A stretch of 28,352 nt of DNA from JBOGXF01 sp050694275 (GCA_050694275.1 JBOGXF010000150.1:1-28352); one strand, 5' to 3'. Numbered from the stretch's first letter, positions 6,500-14,088 are shown. Notes: a model not told the origin generated them from the sequence alone. Numbers and translations: made by a program.

Positions 6500-7510
6500 C
6501 TAAAGGATGAGTCCCACGACAAGTCCGAGCACGAACAGCGCGCCGGCCCGCCGGGCGTGGACGAATGCCCAGGGACCGAACCAGAGCGGCCACACCGGAA
6601 ATCTCGCCGGGGGCCTGTCGGGTTTTGGGCGCGCGTAGGTGCGCCAGGTCCTGACCAAGAGCGGAAGCGCGACCCCGACCGATAAGGTCCATGCGGTAAC
6701 AACACTCGCCGCGACGAGCGCCGCGATCGAAACGTAGAAGGCGAGCATCAGTCCAAGCGTGACCCTGCGCGCGGCCACATCCCCGAGCAGGACCGGCAAC
6801 GTCTTGATCCCCGCCGGCGCATCCCACGGTGCTTTGTCGATGTGCTTGCCCATGAGAACCGTCATGACGAGGAGACCGTAGGGAACCGACGCCCAGTAGA
6901 TGTCGGCGGGGATGCTCCCAACCGCGGCGTAGTAGGTGCCGCCGACCATCAGCGGCGCCCAGATTACGAAGACGCTCGGCTCGCCGAGCCCGCGCGCCTT
7001 CAGTCGGAGAGGCGGGGCGACGTAGAAGACGCTGATGAAGAGACCGGTGACCGCAAATGCGACGATGGGCCAGCCGCGCCGGCTCAGCAAGAAGAGCATG
7101 ATCGAGGCATCGAGCGCGTTGGCGACGATGATCGCTTTCAGCAGGCCCTCCTTCGTGACGAGACCCCCGAGAACCGGGTGAGGGGCGTAGAGCCCGCGCG
7201 GAGAAACGTCCGTGTCGAGGCCCGATCGAAGATCGAAGAAGTCGTTGATCATGTTGTTCGCCGCGTGCGCGATCACGATCCCGACTGCCGCCAGGGCAAA
7301 CAGCAGTCCATCGAAGCGCGGCGACGACGCAGCGAGTAGTCCGGCGATGGCCCCCGAAGTCAACGTCATGGGCTGGACGCAAGCGCGGGTGATCATCAGC
7401 CAGCGCGACACTGGATCGACCGCGCGATCTTTGGGAAGGCCGCACGTCCAGAGCACGCGCCGCCAGTTATCGAACAGGGATCTGCTGGCCGGACCGGTCT
7501 CTATCGCCAC
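6500..7510 (-). CDS. UbiA-family prenyltransferase
   Basis: 336 aa, GTG at 7510. This is a polytopic membrane protein with about 8-9 hydrophobic helices. The first Asp-rich motif is NNMINDFFDLRSGLD (NxxxDxxxD) and the second region is DKAPWDAPAGIKTLPVLLG, the two Mg2+/diphosphate-binding motifs of the UbiA superfamily. A substrate-contact stretch FYVAPPLRLKARGLGEP lies between them, as in MenA/UbiA. These enzymes attach prenyl chains to aromatic acceptors for quinones or related lipids; the family cannot be narrowed to MenA from sequence alone. It diverges from the FKBP gene over only 29 bp and starts 6 nt after a minus-strand TAGCCT box. Confidence 0.88.
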   Translation of the reverse strand: MAIETGPASRSLFDNWRRVLWTCGLPKDRAVDPVSRWLMITRACVQPMTLTSGAIAGLLAASSPRFDGLLFALAAVGIVIAHAANNMINDFFDLRSGLDTDVSPRGLYAPHPVLGGLVTKEGLLKAIIVANALDASIMLFLLSRRGWPIVAFAVTGLFISVFYVAPPLRLKARGLGEPSVFVIWAPLMVGGTYYAAVGSIPADIYWASVPYGLLVMTVLMGKHIDKAPWDAPAGIKTLPVLLGDVAARRVTLGLMLAFYVSIAALVAASVVTAWTLSVGVALPLLVRTWRTYARPKPDRPPARFPVWPLWFGPWAFVHARRAGALFVLGLVVGLIL

Positions 7511-7516
7511 CGCTAG

Positions 7517-7533
7517 AGGCTATCGGGTAGCCT
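7517..7533. promoter_or_regulatory. Paired divergent -10 boxes for two leaderless genes
   Basis: The 29-bp gap between GTG 7510 (UbiA, minus) and ATG 7540 (FKBP, plus) contains AGGCTA at 7517-7522, which reads TAGCCT on the minus strand, and TAGCCT at 7528-7533 on the plus strand. Each box ends exactly 6 nt before its start codon and neither gene has a Shine-Dalgarno. The two boxes are inverted copies around TCGGG. Matching -35 elements, if any, would lie inside the opposite gene. Confidence 0.55.
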
Positions 7534-7539
7534 CCAGCC

Positions 7540-7980
7540 ATGCGCGGGCGACTCATGGTTGCGGTTGCGACGATCACGCTGGTGGTGGGCGCGTGCGGCT
7601 CGGCCGACGACCCGTCTGAAGGCTGCTCCAGCGAACCGGTCACGACCGACTCCGAGCTCGTCATCGAAGACGTCGAGTGCGGCGACGGCGAGACCGCCGA
7701 GTCGGGCGACACCATCACCGTTCACTACGTCGGCACGCTCGAGAGCGGCGAGCAGTTCGATTCGTCGCGCGACCGCGGAGAACCCTTCCCGTTCCGGCTC
7801 GGGGCGGGGGACGTCATCCCCGGCTGGGACGAGGGTCTCGTCGGCATGCAGGTCGGCGGCGTTCGCAGGCTCACCATCCCGCCCGACCTCGCCTACGGCG
7901 AGACCGGGTTCCCTCCCGATATCCCTCCCAACGCGACGCTGGTCTTCGAGGTCGAGCTGCTCGAGGTCGCCGAGCCCTGA
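7540..7980 (+). CDS. FKBP-type peptidyl-prolyl isomerase lipoprotein
   Basis: 146 aa. A lipoprotein signal (MRGRLMVAVATITLVVGAC) puts the acylated Cys at residue 19, so the enzyme should be tethered outside the cytoplasmic membrane. A short linker leads to one FKBP domain from about residue 55: GDTITVHYVGTLESGEQFDS, then FPFRLGAGDVIPGWDEGL, MQVGGVRRLTIPP, LAYGE and ATLVFEVELLEV. The aromatic and acidic residues of the proline-binding pocket (Y, F, D, W, Y) are all present, so it should be active in folding exported proteins. The start appears leaderless, 6 nt after TAGCCT. Confidence 0.93.
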   Translation: MRGRLMVAVATITLVVGACGSADDPSEGCSSEPVTTDSELVIEDVECGDGETAESGDTITVHYVGTLESGEQFDSSRDRGEPFPFRLGAGDVIPGWDEGLVGMQVGGVRRLTIPPDLAYGETGFPPDIPPNATLVFEVELLEVAEP

Positions 7981-8007
7981 CCCCCCTGCTGCCGAGTGGT
8001 CGTAGAA

Positions 8008-8022
8008 CGCCCTCTGAGGGCG
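8008..8022. terminator. Short GC palindrome after the FKBP gene
   Basis: CGCCCTC (8008-8014) and GAGGGCG (8016-8022) form a near-perfect palindrome with a central T. With only a few bases free for a loop it would fold as a 6-bp stem with a triloop. No T-run follows; it may assist the larger hairpin just downstream. Confidence 0.4.
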
Positions 8023-8030
8023 CGTGACGA

Positions 8031-8085
8031 AAACCGATCTTGCCGCTCCGACTGACCGGGTGAAGGAGGACGGCAAGATTGGTTT
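8031..8085. terminator. Long hairpin between the convergent FKBP and Pmt genes
   Basis: Left arm AAACCGATCTTGCCG (8031-8045) pairs with CGGCAAGATTGGTTT (8071-8085), 14 Watson-Crick pairs and one G-T. The 25-nt loop has an inner CTCC/GGAG stem. AAA on the left and TTT on the right make it usable as a terminator for both convergent genes. Confidence 0.75.
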
Positions 8086-8097
8086 CTAACCCGGCGA

Positions 8098-9606
8098 TCA
8101 GATCCAGCACCAACCGGTCGGGGGAAGGCTCTCGTCCGAGGTCGTCTCCTGGGTGCGCACCGTGGTCCTGCCGTCGGTCGTCTCGGTGATGGTGGTCGTG
8201 ATTCTCTCTCCCGGTGGCTTGTCGCAGTTGTCGAAGATCCAGATCCGGTCTTCCCACTTGTCCCGCGGGAGCGCCTGGTGGGCGAGGAGCGGATAGTAGA
8301 AGCCAAACAGGCCGACGGCCCCCGCCGAGAACAGCGCGATCGATGCCTTTGCCTCCCACGTAGTTCCGATCCGGGTCACCACGTATCCGAGGGCGAGACA
8401 CATGAACGGGACGGTGGACAGCATGTAGAAGAGAAACACCGCAGAGCGACCGGTCGCGAGAACGAACCAGGGCAGATACGTGAAGGCGATGCCCGCGAGG
8501 ATGACTCCCTCGGCCCGGCGCCAGTCGCGCCGTCTCACCCACGCCACCGCGACGAAGCCAATAGCGATGATGGAGGCCCACCACACGAACGGGTTTCCGG
8601 TCGCGAAGACTTCGCGGTAGATGTTGTCCGCTGCGGGCGGATCGCAGTCCGCGCCGGCGCAGAACTCATACGAAACCGGCCGCTTGAGCAAGGGCCAGGA
8701 CCACGGAGGGGACTGGTAGGAATGGGTCGCCTCAAGGCCCCTGTGGAAATCGAACATGTGACGGTGGTGGTCCCAGAGCGAGCCGAGCCACGCGCCGTCC
8801 GTCCACGGCGCCGCGAAAACCGCGCCGTCGACCCGGCCGATGTAGGTCACCAGGTAGACGGCGAGAGGGAGAACACCCAGGTACAAAACTATCGAGGGGG
8901 CCTCGGCGCGCAGGAATCGACGCAGCGGTGGTGGCGAACCTTTAGCGCGGCGCGCGGCGATCTCCCAGGTGACCGTCAGCCCAAGCACCGCGACAAGGAA
9001 GAGCCCCCCCGACCACTTCGAGGCGAGTGCCGCTCCTGCCGCGATCCCCGCCGCCGCCCGCCAGGGCCGCGCCAGTGCGGGGGGCGAGTGCGCGACGCGC
9101 GCCGGCATTCGCTCCCGGTCGTAAACGACGAACAGAAACGCGGCGATGCCGAACATCGGCACGAAGATGTCGAGCATAGATATCCGGGATTGCACGAAAT
9201 GAAGCGGATCGAAGACCAGCAGCCCCGACGAGAGTACGGCGGCCGTCGTCGATCTGAGGATCTTTCGGGCCAAGAGATAGAGAAGGGCGATCGTGATGGT
9301 TCCGGCGACGGCCGCGCCGACGCGCCAGCCAAAAAAGTCGTAGTCGAAGGCGCGGATGCCGGCCGAAATGAGCCACTTCCCCAAAGGGGGATGAACCTCG
9401 TTGGGGGGGCCGTCCACGTCGCAAATCGACTTGGACGCGTATGCGTACCAGCACGAATCCTTCGCGTAGTAGACCTCGTCGAAGGCCATCTTCGGGGGCC
9501 GATCGAGCCGGACGAAGCGCAGGACCCCGCCGATCGCAGTGATCACCACGACCGCCATGGTGTCGGCGATGCTCCAGTCCCGTTCTCGCTCTGCAGTCCC
9601 CTGCAT
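8098..9606 (-). CDS. pmt: Protein O-mannosyltransferase (GT39, Pmt type)
   Basis: 502 aa, ATG at 9606. A multi-spanning membrane protein with about ten hydrophobic helices. The N-terminal extracytoplasmic loop holds FDEVYYAKD, the catalytic Asp-Glu motif of GT39, followed by EVHPPLGKWLI and HFVQSRISMLDIFV, all characteristic of bacterial Pmt. The C-terminal helices include VFLFYMLSTVPFMCLALGYV. Pmt transfers mannose from polyprenyl-phosphomannose to Ser/Thr of proteins during Sec export, a pathway widespread in Actinomycetota. The last 40 or so residues form an unusual Thr-rich soluble tail (RITTTITETTDGRTT). The divergent gene starts 30 bp away; a minus-strand TATGCT box lies 8 nt before this ATG. 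Confidence 0.93.
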   Translation of the reverse strand: MQGTAERERDWSIADTMAVVVITAIGGVLRFVRLDRPPKMAFDEVYYAKDSCWYAYASKSICDVDGPPNEVHPPLGKWLISAGIRAFDYDFFGWRVGAAVAGTITIALLYLLARKILRSTTAAVLSSGLLVFDPLHFVQSRISMLDIFVPMFGIAAFLFVVYDRERMPARVAHSPPALARPWRAAAGIAAGAALASKWSGGLFLVAVLGLTVTWEIAARRAKGSPPPLRRFLRAEAPSIVLYLGVLPLAVYLVTYIGRVDGAVFAAPWTDGAWLGSLWDHHRHMFDFHRGLEATHSYQSPPWSWPLLKRPVSYEFCAGADCDPPAADNIYREVFATGNPFVWWASIIAIGFVAVAWVRRRDWRRAEGVILAGIAFTYLPWFVLATGRSAVFLFYMLSTVPFMCLALGYVVTRIGTTWEAKASIALFSAGAVGLFGFYYPLLAHQALPRDKWEDRIWIFDNCDKPPGERITTTITETTDGRTTVRTQETTSDESLPPTGWCWI

Positions 9607-9614
9607 GTGACGGC

Positions 9615-9628
9615 AGCATAGTTAGTCT
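9615..9628. promoter_or_regulatory. Paired divergent -10 boxes for pmt and the membrane hydrolase
   Basis: In the 30-bp gap between ATG 9606 (minus) and GTG 9637 (plus), AGCATA at 9615-9620 reads TATGCT on the minus strand and TAGTCT lies at 9623-9628 on the plus strand. Each TANNNT box is 8 nt from its start codon and neither start has a Shine-Dalgarno, the same arrangement as at 7511-7539. Confidence 0.5.
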
Positions 9629-9636
9629 CCACGGTT

Positions 9637-11169
9637 GTGCGAACGCTGCTCGCGGGTCTGCAAGTCGTTCAGCGCGCCCCAAGGGCGCTTCTCCCTCTCG
9701 CGGCCGAGGGCGTGTTGGGTGCGGTTCTCGTGATTGCGGGCGCCTTCCCAGCGTCGGGGGCGTCGGCGCCGGCGACCGCCGCGTTTCCCTTCGACGTCTA
9801 CTTCGACCTCAAGCAATCCATCGCTTTCGCCTCCGGCTGGGCATGGGTCGTTGCCTCGATGGGGCTGGGATTGCTCCTCAGGGCGGCGGTGCTCTCGAGC
9901 ACGCTGTGGCTGGCGGAGGGCGCGCCGGGATCCTTTGCATTCGCCTGGCTTGGCGCTTTGCGACTGGCGGCGGTCGCGGCGGTGGCATTGCTCCCTTCTG
10001 CCGCACTCTTTTTCACGGGTGTTGCGACTCGCTACGCGCCTTTTATATGGATCGCGGGTGCACTGGGGCTCGCGGCCGTGGTGCCCCTGGTCCGTAGAGG
10101 CGCTCAGCTCGACGTCGGATCAGGGTCGCCGCAGGGTCGAGGAGTGCCCGAGGCCGGCGGCGTGCTCGCGTACGCGCTCCTTCTCAGCGTGCTCGCTGCC
10201 GGCATGTCGATCCTCGGTGATCTGACGCCGTGGCTTACCGCGGCCCTCATGCTGTCGGTGGGCCCGTTTCATGCGCTCTTCCTGCTGGGCTGGAGAGAGC
10301 ATCTGCGCGTCGGCACCTATCCGGGGGGTGGGACGGCAGCGGTCGTGTTGGCGGTGCTCTCGGTCGGCGCGCTTTTCCTCTCGTCGGTGTTCGACCGGTT
10401 CATCAGAGACACGCCGCCCGTGGGTCAGGTGTCCGAGAGCGGCACGCTGCTGGTTCTCAGCGGGGTCGACTCGCCGTGGGGACGCGGCGCCCTCGCCGCG
10501 CTCGACGCACGAGACCTCGGTTACGCGCGCGACCAGCTGCTCGCGCTTTCTTACCGGTCCACCGGTCCCCACACGGCAGCGGACACCCGAGGCGATCTCG
10601 ACGGGATCGCGCGAGTGGTGACGTTTCAGATCCAGGACGCTCCGCCGCCGAGAAGACTGATCGGCCACTCGCAGGCGGCTCTGATCGTCGATCGCATGCT
10701 CGCCACCGGCCTCGCACCCCTAGACGTCGTTGTTGATCTGGCGCCGTCGCCCCCCTTTCCTCCGCCGCTGCGGGTGCCGCCACCGGGCGAGACCGGGCCT
10801 GGGAAACCGGGAGGTGATCTCGCGCGGGCGGTCGCGCGTTTCCTCGACTTCATCGGGGCCACGCCCTTCGACATAGATTCGGCCGCCTCCCCGACCAACC
10901 TCGATACGCTCGTAGTTAGCGCACCGACCGATCGGCTCGCGGTGTGGGCGCTCGCCGATTCCGTCTGGCTCGACCGCGACTGGCGTCGGCCGGGGGCACT
11001 CAACCTCGTCGCGCTTACCGATCACGTGGGCGTGACGCGAAACGGACGAGCACTCGACTCGGCGCGGACGTTCATGGCCGGCGAGCCGCTGGTGGGAGAC
11101 GAGTCCTCGTGGAGAGGCCTTCTGGTCCAGGGACTTCGTTACGCGTTCGAGCCGTGGAGGCCGCGGTGA
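9637..11169 (+). CDS. Membrane protein with C-terminal alpha/beta-hydrolase-like domain
   Basis: 510 aa, GTG at 9637. Residues 1-250 contain about seven hydrophobic segments (for example AWVVASMGLGLLLRAAVL, AVAAVALLPSAALFF and TAAVVLAVLSVGALFLSSV). From about residue 262 a soluble domain begins with GTLLVLSGVDS. A nucleophile-elbow-like GHSQA is centred near Ser344, a possible acid is Asp in VVSAPTDRLAVW near 430, and a possible base is His in LTDHVGVT near 462. This order matches an alpha/beta hydrolase, but GHSQA departs from GxSxG in its last position, and a Pro-rich segment follows. I do not recognise a named family. The stop overlaps the rsmI start by 4 nt (GTGA), so both are translated from one transcript. 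Confidence 0.72.
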   Translation: MRTLLAGLQVVQRAPRALLPLAAEGVLGAVLVIAGAFPASGASAPATAAFPFDVYFDLKQSIAFASGWAWVVASMGLGLLLRAAVLSSTLWLAEGAPGSFAFAWLGALRLAAVAAVALLPSAALFFTGVATRYAPFIWIAGALGLAAVVPLVRRGAQLDVGSGSPQGRGVPEAGGVLAYALLLSVLAAGMSILGDLTPWLTAALMLSVGPFHALFLLGWREHLRVGTYPGGGTAAVVLAVLSVGALFLSSVFDRFIRDTPPVGQVSESGTLLVLSGVDSPWGRGALAALDARDLGYARDQLLALSYRSTGPHTAADTRGDLDGIARVVTFQIQDAPPPRRLIGHSQAALIVDRMLATGLAPLDVVVDLAPSPPFPPPLRVPPPGETGPGKPGGDLARAVARFLDFIGATPFDIDSAASPTNLDTLVVSAPTDRLAVWALADSVWLDRDWRRPGALNLVALTDHVGVTRNGRALDSARTFMAGEPLVGDESSWRGLLVQGLRYAFEPWRPR

Positions 11170-11996
11170 AAGGAAGGCTGATTCTCTGTGGCACTCCGAT
11201 CGGCAACCTCGAAGACATGTCGCCGCGCGCGCTTCGCACTTTGCAAGAGGTCGACGTGGTGGCGTGCGAGGACACCCGCCGCACCCGCAAGCTGCTTTCG
11301 CATCACGGCATCAAGGCGCGCGCGCTCACGAGCTATCACGAGGGGAACGAGAAGAGGCGGGCGAAGGAGCTAACGCGCCGGATCACGCAGGGTGAGGTCG
11401 TGGCGCTCGTCTCGGATGCGGGCATGCCGGGACTGTCGGATCCCGGCTACCGCCTGGTGAGGGAGTGCATCGATGCCGAGATCGATATTGAGCTTGTGCC
11501 CGGCCCGTCGGCCGTGGTCGGCGCGCTGGCGATGTCCGGTCTTCCCACGGGTCGTTTCGCGTTCGAGGGTTTCCTGCCCCGAAAGGGTTCCGAGCGTCGC
11601 CGGCACGTCGAGGGCCTCATCGAGGAGCCACGCACGCTCGTCTTCTACGAGTCGCCGCATCGCATCGCCGACGTCCTCGCCGACCTCCGGGACTTGCTGG
11701 GCGACCGCCCGGCGGCGCTCGCAAGAGAGCTCACGAAGCTCCACGAAGAGGTCCGGCGGGGGACCCTCTCCGAGCTCGTCGGAAGCGTCGAGCGCGATCC
11801 GCCCCGGGGCGAGATCGTCCTCGTCGTCGGGGGCGCGGTGCGCGATCACCGAGCCGAGATCCCGGCGGAGGAGCTCGCCCGCCAGGCCCGGGCGCTGATG
11901 GATCAGGGGGTCGATCGAAAGGAGGCGATGGCCGAGGTCGCGAGGGCCGCCGGGGTTTCGCGCCGCAAGGTCTTCGACGCCCTCCTCGAGCACTGA
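11166..11996 (+). CDS. rsmI: 16S rRNA (cytidine-2'-O)-methyltransferase
   Basis: 276 aa, GTG 11166 overlapping the previous stop by 4 nt. It belongs to the tetrapyrrole-methylase-like SAM fold: GRLILCGTPIGNLEDMS at the N-terminus, ACEDTRRTRKLL, SYHEGNE, VSDAGMPGLSDPGYRLV and LVPGPSAVVGALAMSGLP are all diagnostic of RsmI. RFAFEGFLPRKG and FYESPHRI follow. The C-terminal helix-turn-helix-like tail (RKEAMAEVARAAGVSRRKVF) is usual for full-length members. It 2'-O-methylates C1402 of 16S rRNA, supporting decoding fidelity together with other rRNA enzymes. Confidence 0.96.
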   Translation: MKGRLILCGTPIGNLEDMSPRALRTLQEVDVVACEDTRRTRKLLSHHGIKARALTSYHEGNEKRRAKELTRRITQGEVVALVSDAGMPGLSDPGYRLVRECIDAEIDIELVPGPSAVVGALAMSGLPTGRFAFEGFLPRKGSERRRHVEGLIEEPRTLVFYESPHRIADVLADLRDLLGDRPAALARELTKLHEEVRRGTLSELVGSVERDPPRGEIVLVVGGAVRDHRAEIPAEELARQARALMDQGVDRKEAMAEVARAAGVSRRKVFDALLEH

Positions 11997-12043
11997 GCGC
12001 GACCCCTGCGCTGGGTCTGGTCGTTTCTGCTGACCCTCAAGGA

Positions 12044-12092
12044 GATTTCGTTGCTGTGACTGGCGCTATGCGCCACCAGTGGCAACGAGATC
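12044..12092. terminator. Hairpin between convergent rsmI and the AbrB-type gene
   Basis: Outer arms GATTTCGTTGC (12044-12054) and GCAACGAGATC (12082-12092) pair with one G-T. Inside, TGGCGC-TAT-GCGCCA forms a second stem. It lies about 47 bp after the rsmI stop and 38 bp from the convergent AbrB-type gene's stop, so it probably serves both. Confidence 0.65.
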
Positions 12093-12129
12093 GAGCGAAA
12101 ACGCGGCAGGGCCCGAAGCCCGGCCTAGA

Positions 12130-12417
12130 TCAAGAGGTAACGGTCTCTTCAGTGGGGAGCTTGACCTCACGGGTGACCTTCTGTCCCAGCTGCCCCGCGC
12201 ACGAGTCGCAGACCCGCCGGCCGTTCAGCTCCACGGTCGGATTCTCGGCCGAGCAAAAGAGGCAGACGTCCTGCCGTTTCTGAAGGATGACGAGATCGCC
12301 GTCGACGCTGATCTCGAGTTCGTCGCCCTCCCGGATACCGAACACCCGCCTGAGCTCGGACGGCAACACGATCCGGCCCAGCTCGTCGATCTTGCGCACC
12401 ACCCCGGTAGACTTCAT
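12130..12417 (-). CDS. AbrB/SpoVT-type regulator with C-terminal zinc-ribbon-like tail
   Basis: 95 aa, ATG at 12417 after GAGGGAG. Residues 1-47 are a clear AbrB swapped-hairpin DNA-binding domain: MKSTGVVRKIDELGRIVLPS, then ELRRVFGIREGDELEI and VILQK, very close to Bacillus AbrB. From residue 52 the tail is different: CLFC, then VELNGRRVCDSC, giving a CxxC-x(14)-CxxC spacing typical of a small zinc ribbon in place of the AbrB oligomerisation domain. It is presumably a dimeric transition-state-type transcription factor. It lies between rsmI and metG as abrB does in Bacillus, though on the opposite strand, and shares a short divergent promoter region with metG. Confidence 0.88.
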   Translation of the reverse strand: MKSTGVVRKIDELGRIVLPSELRRVFGIREGDELEISVDGDLVILQKRQDVCLFCSAENPTVELNGRRVCDSCAGQLGQKVTREVKLPTEETVTS

Positions 12418-12443
12418 GCTCGCTCCCTCAGAGAAGCTGGTAG

Positions 12444-12452
12444 TTACTGTAA
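12444..12452. promoter_or_regulatory. Divergent promoter region with TTACTGTAA palindrome
   Basis: TTACTGTAA is a perfect 4-1-4 palindrome. It contains TACTGT on the plus strand and TACAGT on the minus strand, both fitting TANNNT. It would serve the AbrB-type gene (about 20-nt leader) and metG (about 75-nt leader), and could also be an autoregulatory operator. No experimental support is possible here. Confidence 0.4.
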
Positions 12453-12502
12453 AGGTAGTGGGCGCCGCAAGCGCAGTCAAACACCCAATCGGGGCGAATC
12501 GG

Positions 12503-12518
12503 TCACCCGAAAGGGTGA
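12503..12518 (+). promoter_or_regulatory. Small GAAA-tetraloop hairpin in the metG leader
   Basis: TCACCC, GAAA, GGGTGA forms a 6-bp stem capped by a GNRA loop, ending 13 nt before the metG ATG and next to its GGAGGA ribosome-binding site (12523-12528). It could modulate ribosome access. It is too small to be a T-box or SAM riboswitch. Confidence 0.35.
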
Positions 12519-12531
12519 TTCCGGAGGATCG

Positions 12532-14088
12532 ATGAGCGACGACGTCTTCTACGTCACCACACCCATTTACTACATCAACGACGTCCCTCACCTCGGCCAC
12601 GCCTACACGACGGTGGTGGGCGACTTCATTAGCCGCTTTCGCCGGATGCAGGGACGGGAGGTCCACTACCTCACCGGGACCGACGAGCACGGACAGAAGA
12701 TCGCCCGGGCGGCCGAGGCCAAGGGAATGGCCCCCAAGGACTGGGCGGACTCGATCGTCCCCCGCTTCCAGGAGGTGTGGGGCGCCCTCGAGATCTCGAA
12801 CGACGACTTCATTCGCACGACCGAGCCTCGCCACGAGAGGGCGGTGCAGTCGTTCGTCCAGGACCTCCACGACCGAGGCGAGGTCTACCTCGGCACCTAC
12901 GAGGGCCTCTACTGCGTCGGGTGCGAGGCCTTCAAGCTGCCCGACGAGCTGATCGACGGCAAGTGTCCCGAGCATGGGATCGAGCCCGAGGTGGTCGAGG
13001 AGGAGAACTACTTCTTCAGGCTCTCCAAATACCGGGAGAGGCTCATCGACCTTTACGAGAACGACGGCCGCTTCGTCATGCCCGAGAGCCGTCGCAACGA
13101 GGTGCTCGGCAAGGTGCGTCAAGGGCTCGAGGATCTATCGATGTCGCGCATCAGCTTCGAGTGGGGGATCCCGATCCCCTGGGACACCAAGCACGTCATC
13201 TACGTATGGATTGACGCGCTCCAGAACTACATCACCGCGATCGGCTACGGTGCCGACGACGACCGGTTTAATCGCATCTGGCCGGCCGACATCCACCTCG
13301 TGGGCAAGGACATTCTCTGGTTTCACTCGGTGATTTGGCCGGCCATGCTCATGGCGCTCGACCTTCCGTTGCCCCGCACGGTCTTCGCGCATGGTTTCCT
13401 TCAGGTGGGCGGCGAGAAGATGTCCAAGTCTCGGCTCACCGGAATCTCCCCCTACGATCTCGTGGAGACCTTCGGGGTCGACGGCTATCGCTACTACTTC
13501 GCGCGCGAGATCAATTTTGGGAACGACGGCGAGTTCTCGTGGGAGTCGATGGTTTCGCGCTATAACTCCGATCTCGCGAACGACTTCGGCAATCTCGTGT
13601 CGCGCGTGCTGACGATGATCACCCGTTATCTCGACGGGGTGATACCCGAGTCTCCGGGCGAGAGCGAGGTCGAGGATCCGGATCGTGTTTTGGCCGAAAC
13701 CTTCTCGGACTCGTTATCCAATATGGAGCGGGCCATGGACGCTATTGCCCCCCATGCTGCTCTGAGATCGGCGTGGGCCTTCGTACGCAGGGCCAATGCC
13801 TACGTCGAGGAGACCGCGCCGTGGGTTCTGGCCAAGGACGGTGACACGAGGCGACGACTCGAGATCGTTCTCTACAACCTCGCCGACTCGCTCCGGCTCA
13901 TAGCCCTGATGGTCGCGCCGATCATGCCGTCGACCGCTCAGAGGTTGTGGGAGAAGCTTGGGCTCGAGGGCACCGTCGATCAGCGCACCTACGACAAGGA
14001 CGGCCGGTTCGGTCTGCTTGCCGCGGGGTCCAAGGTGTCCACCGGCGATCCCCTCTTCCCTCGCTTGGAGGAAGAGTCGAGAGCGTGA
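12532..14088 (+). CDS. metG: Methionyl-tRNA synthetase
   Basis: 518 aa from ATG 12532, with GGAGGA 3 nt upstream. Class I aaRS: TPIYYINDVPHLGHAYT holds the HIGH-type motif (HLGH) and GEKMSKSRLTGI the KMSKS loop. The connective insertion has CVGC-x(n)-CPEH, a partial metal-binding knuckle as in shorter actinobacterial MetRS. VIYVWIDALQNYI and WPADIHLVGKDILWFH are methionine-pocket regions. The C-terminal helical anticodon domain starts near residue 355 (YNSDLANDFGNLVSR). There is no C-terminal tRNA-binding EMAP-like domain. It charges initiator and elongator tRNA-Met and heads the long plus-strand run that follows. Confidence 0.97.
   Translation: MSDDVFYVTTPIYYINDVPHLGHAYTTVVGDFISRFRRMQGREVHYLTGTDEHGQKIARAAEAKGMAPKDWADSIVPRFQEVWGALEISNDDFIRTTEPRHERAVQSFVQDLHDRGEVYLGTYEGLYCVGCEAFKLPDELIDGKCPEHGIEPEVVEEENYFFRLSKYRERLIDLYENDGRFVMPESRRNEVLGKVRQGLEDLSMSRISFEWGIPIPWDTKHVIYVWIDALQNYITAIGYGADDDRFNRIWPADIHLVGKDILWFHSVIWPAMLMALDLPLPRTVFAHGFLQVGGEKMSKSRLTGISPYDLVETFGVDGYRYYFAREINFGNDGEFSWESMVSRYNSDLANDFGNLVSRVLTMITRYLDGVIPESPGESEVEDPDRVLAETFSDSLSNMERAMDAIAPHAALRSAWAFVRRANAYVEETAPWVLAKDGDTRRRLEIVLYNLADSLRLIALMVAPIMPSTAQRLWEKLGLEGTVDQRTYDKDGRFGLLAAGSKVSTGDPLFPRLEEESRA

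Noticed and set aside
8278..9621. 447-codon plus-strand frame opposite pmt
   Set aside because: The minus strand encodes Pmt with its catalytic Asp-Glu motif and membrane helices; the plus-strand translation is charged low-complexity sequence.
12453..12531. T-box or SAM riboswitch upstream of metG
   Set aside because: The leader is under 80 nt with only a 6-bp hairpin; no T-box sequence, specifier stem or terminator is present.
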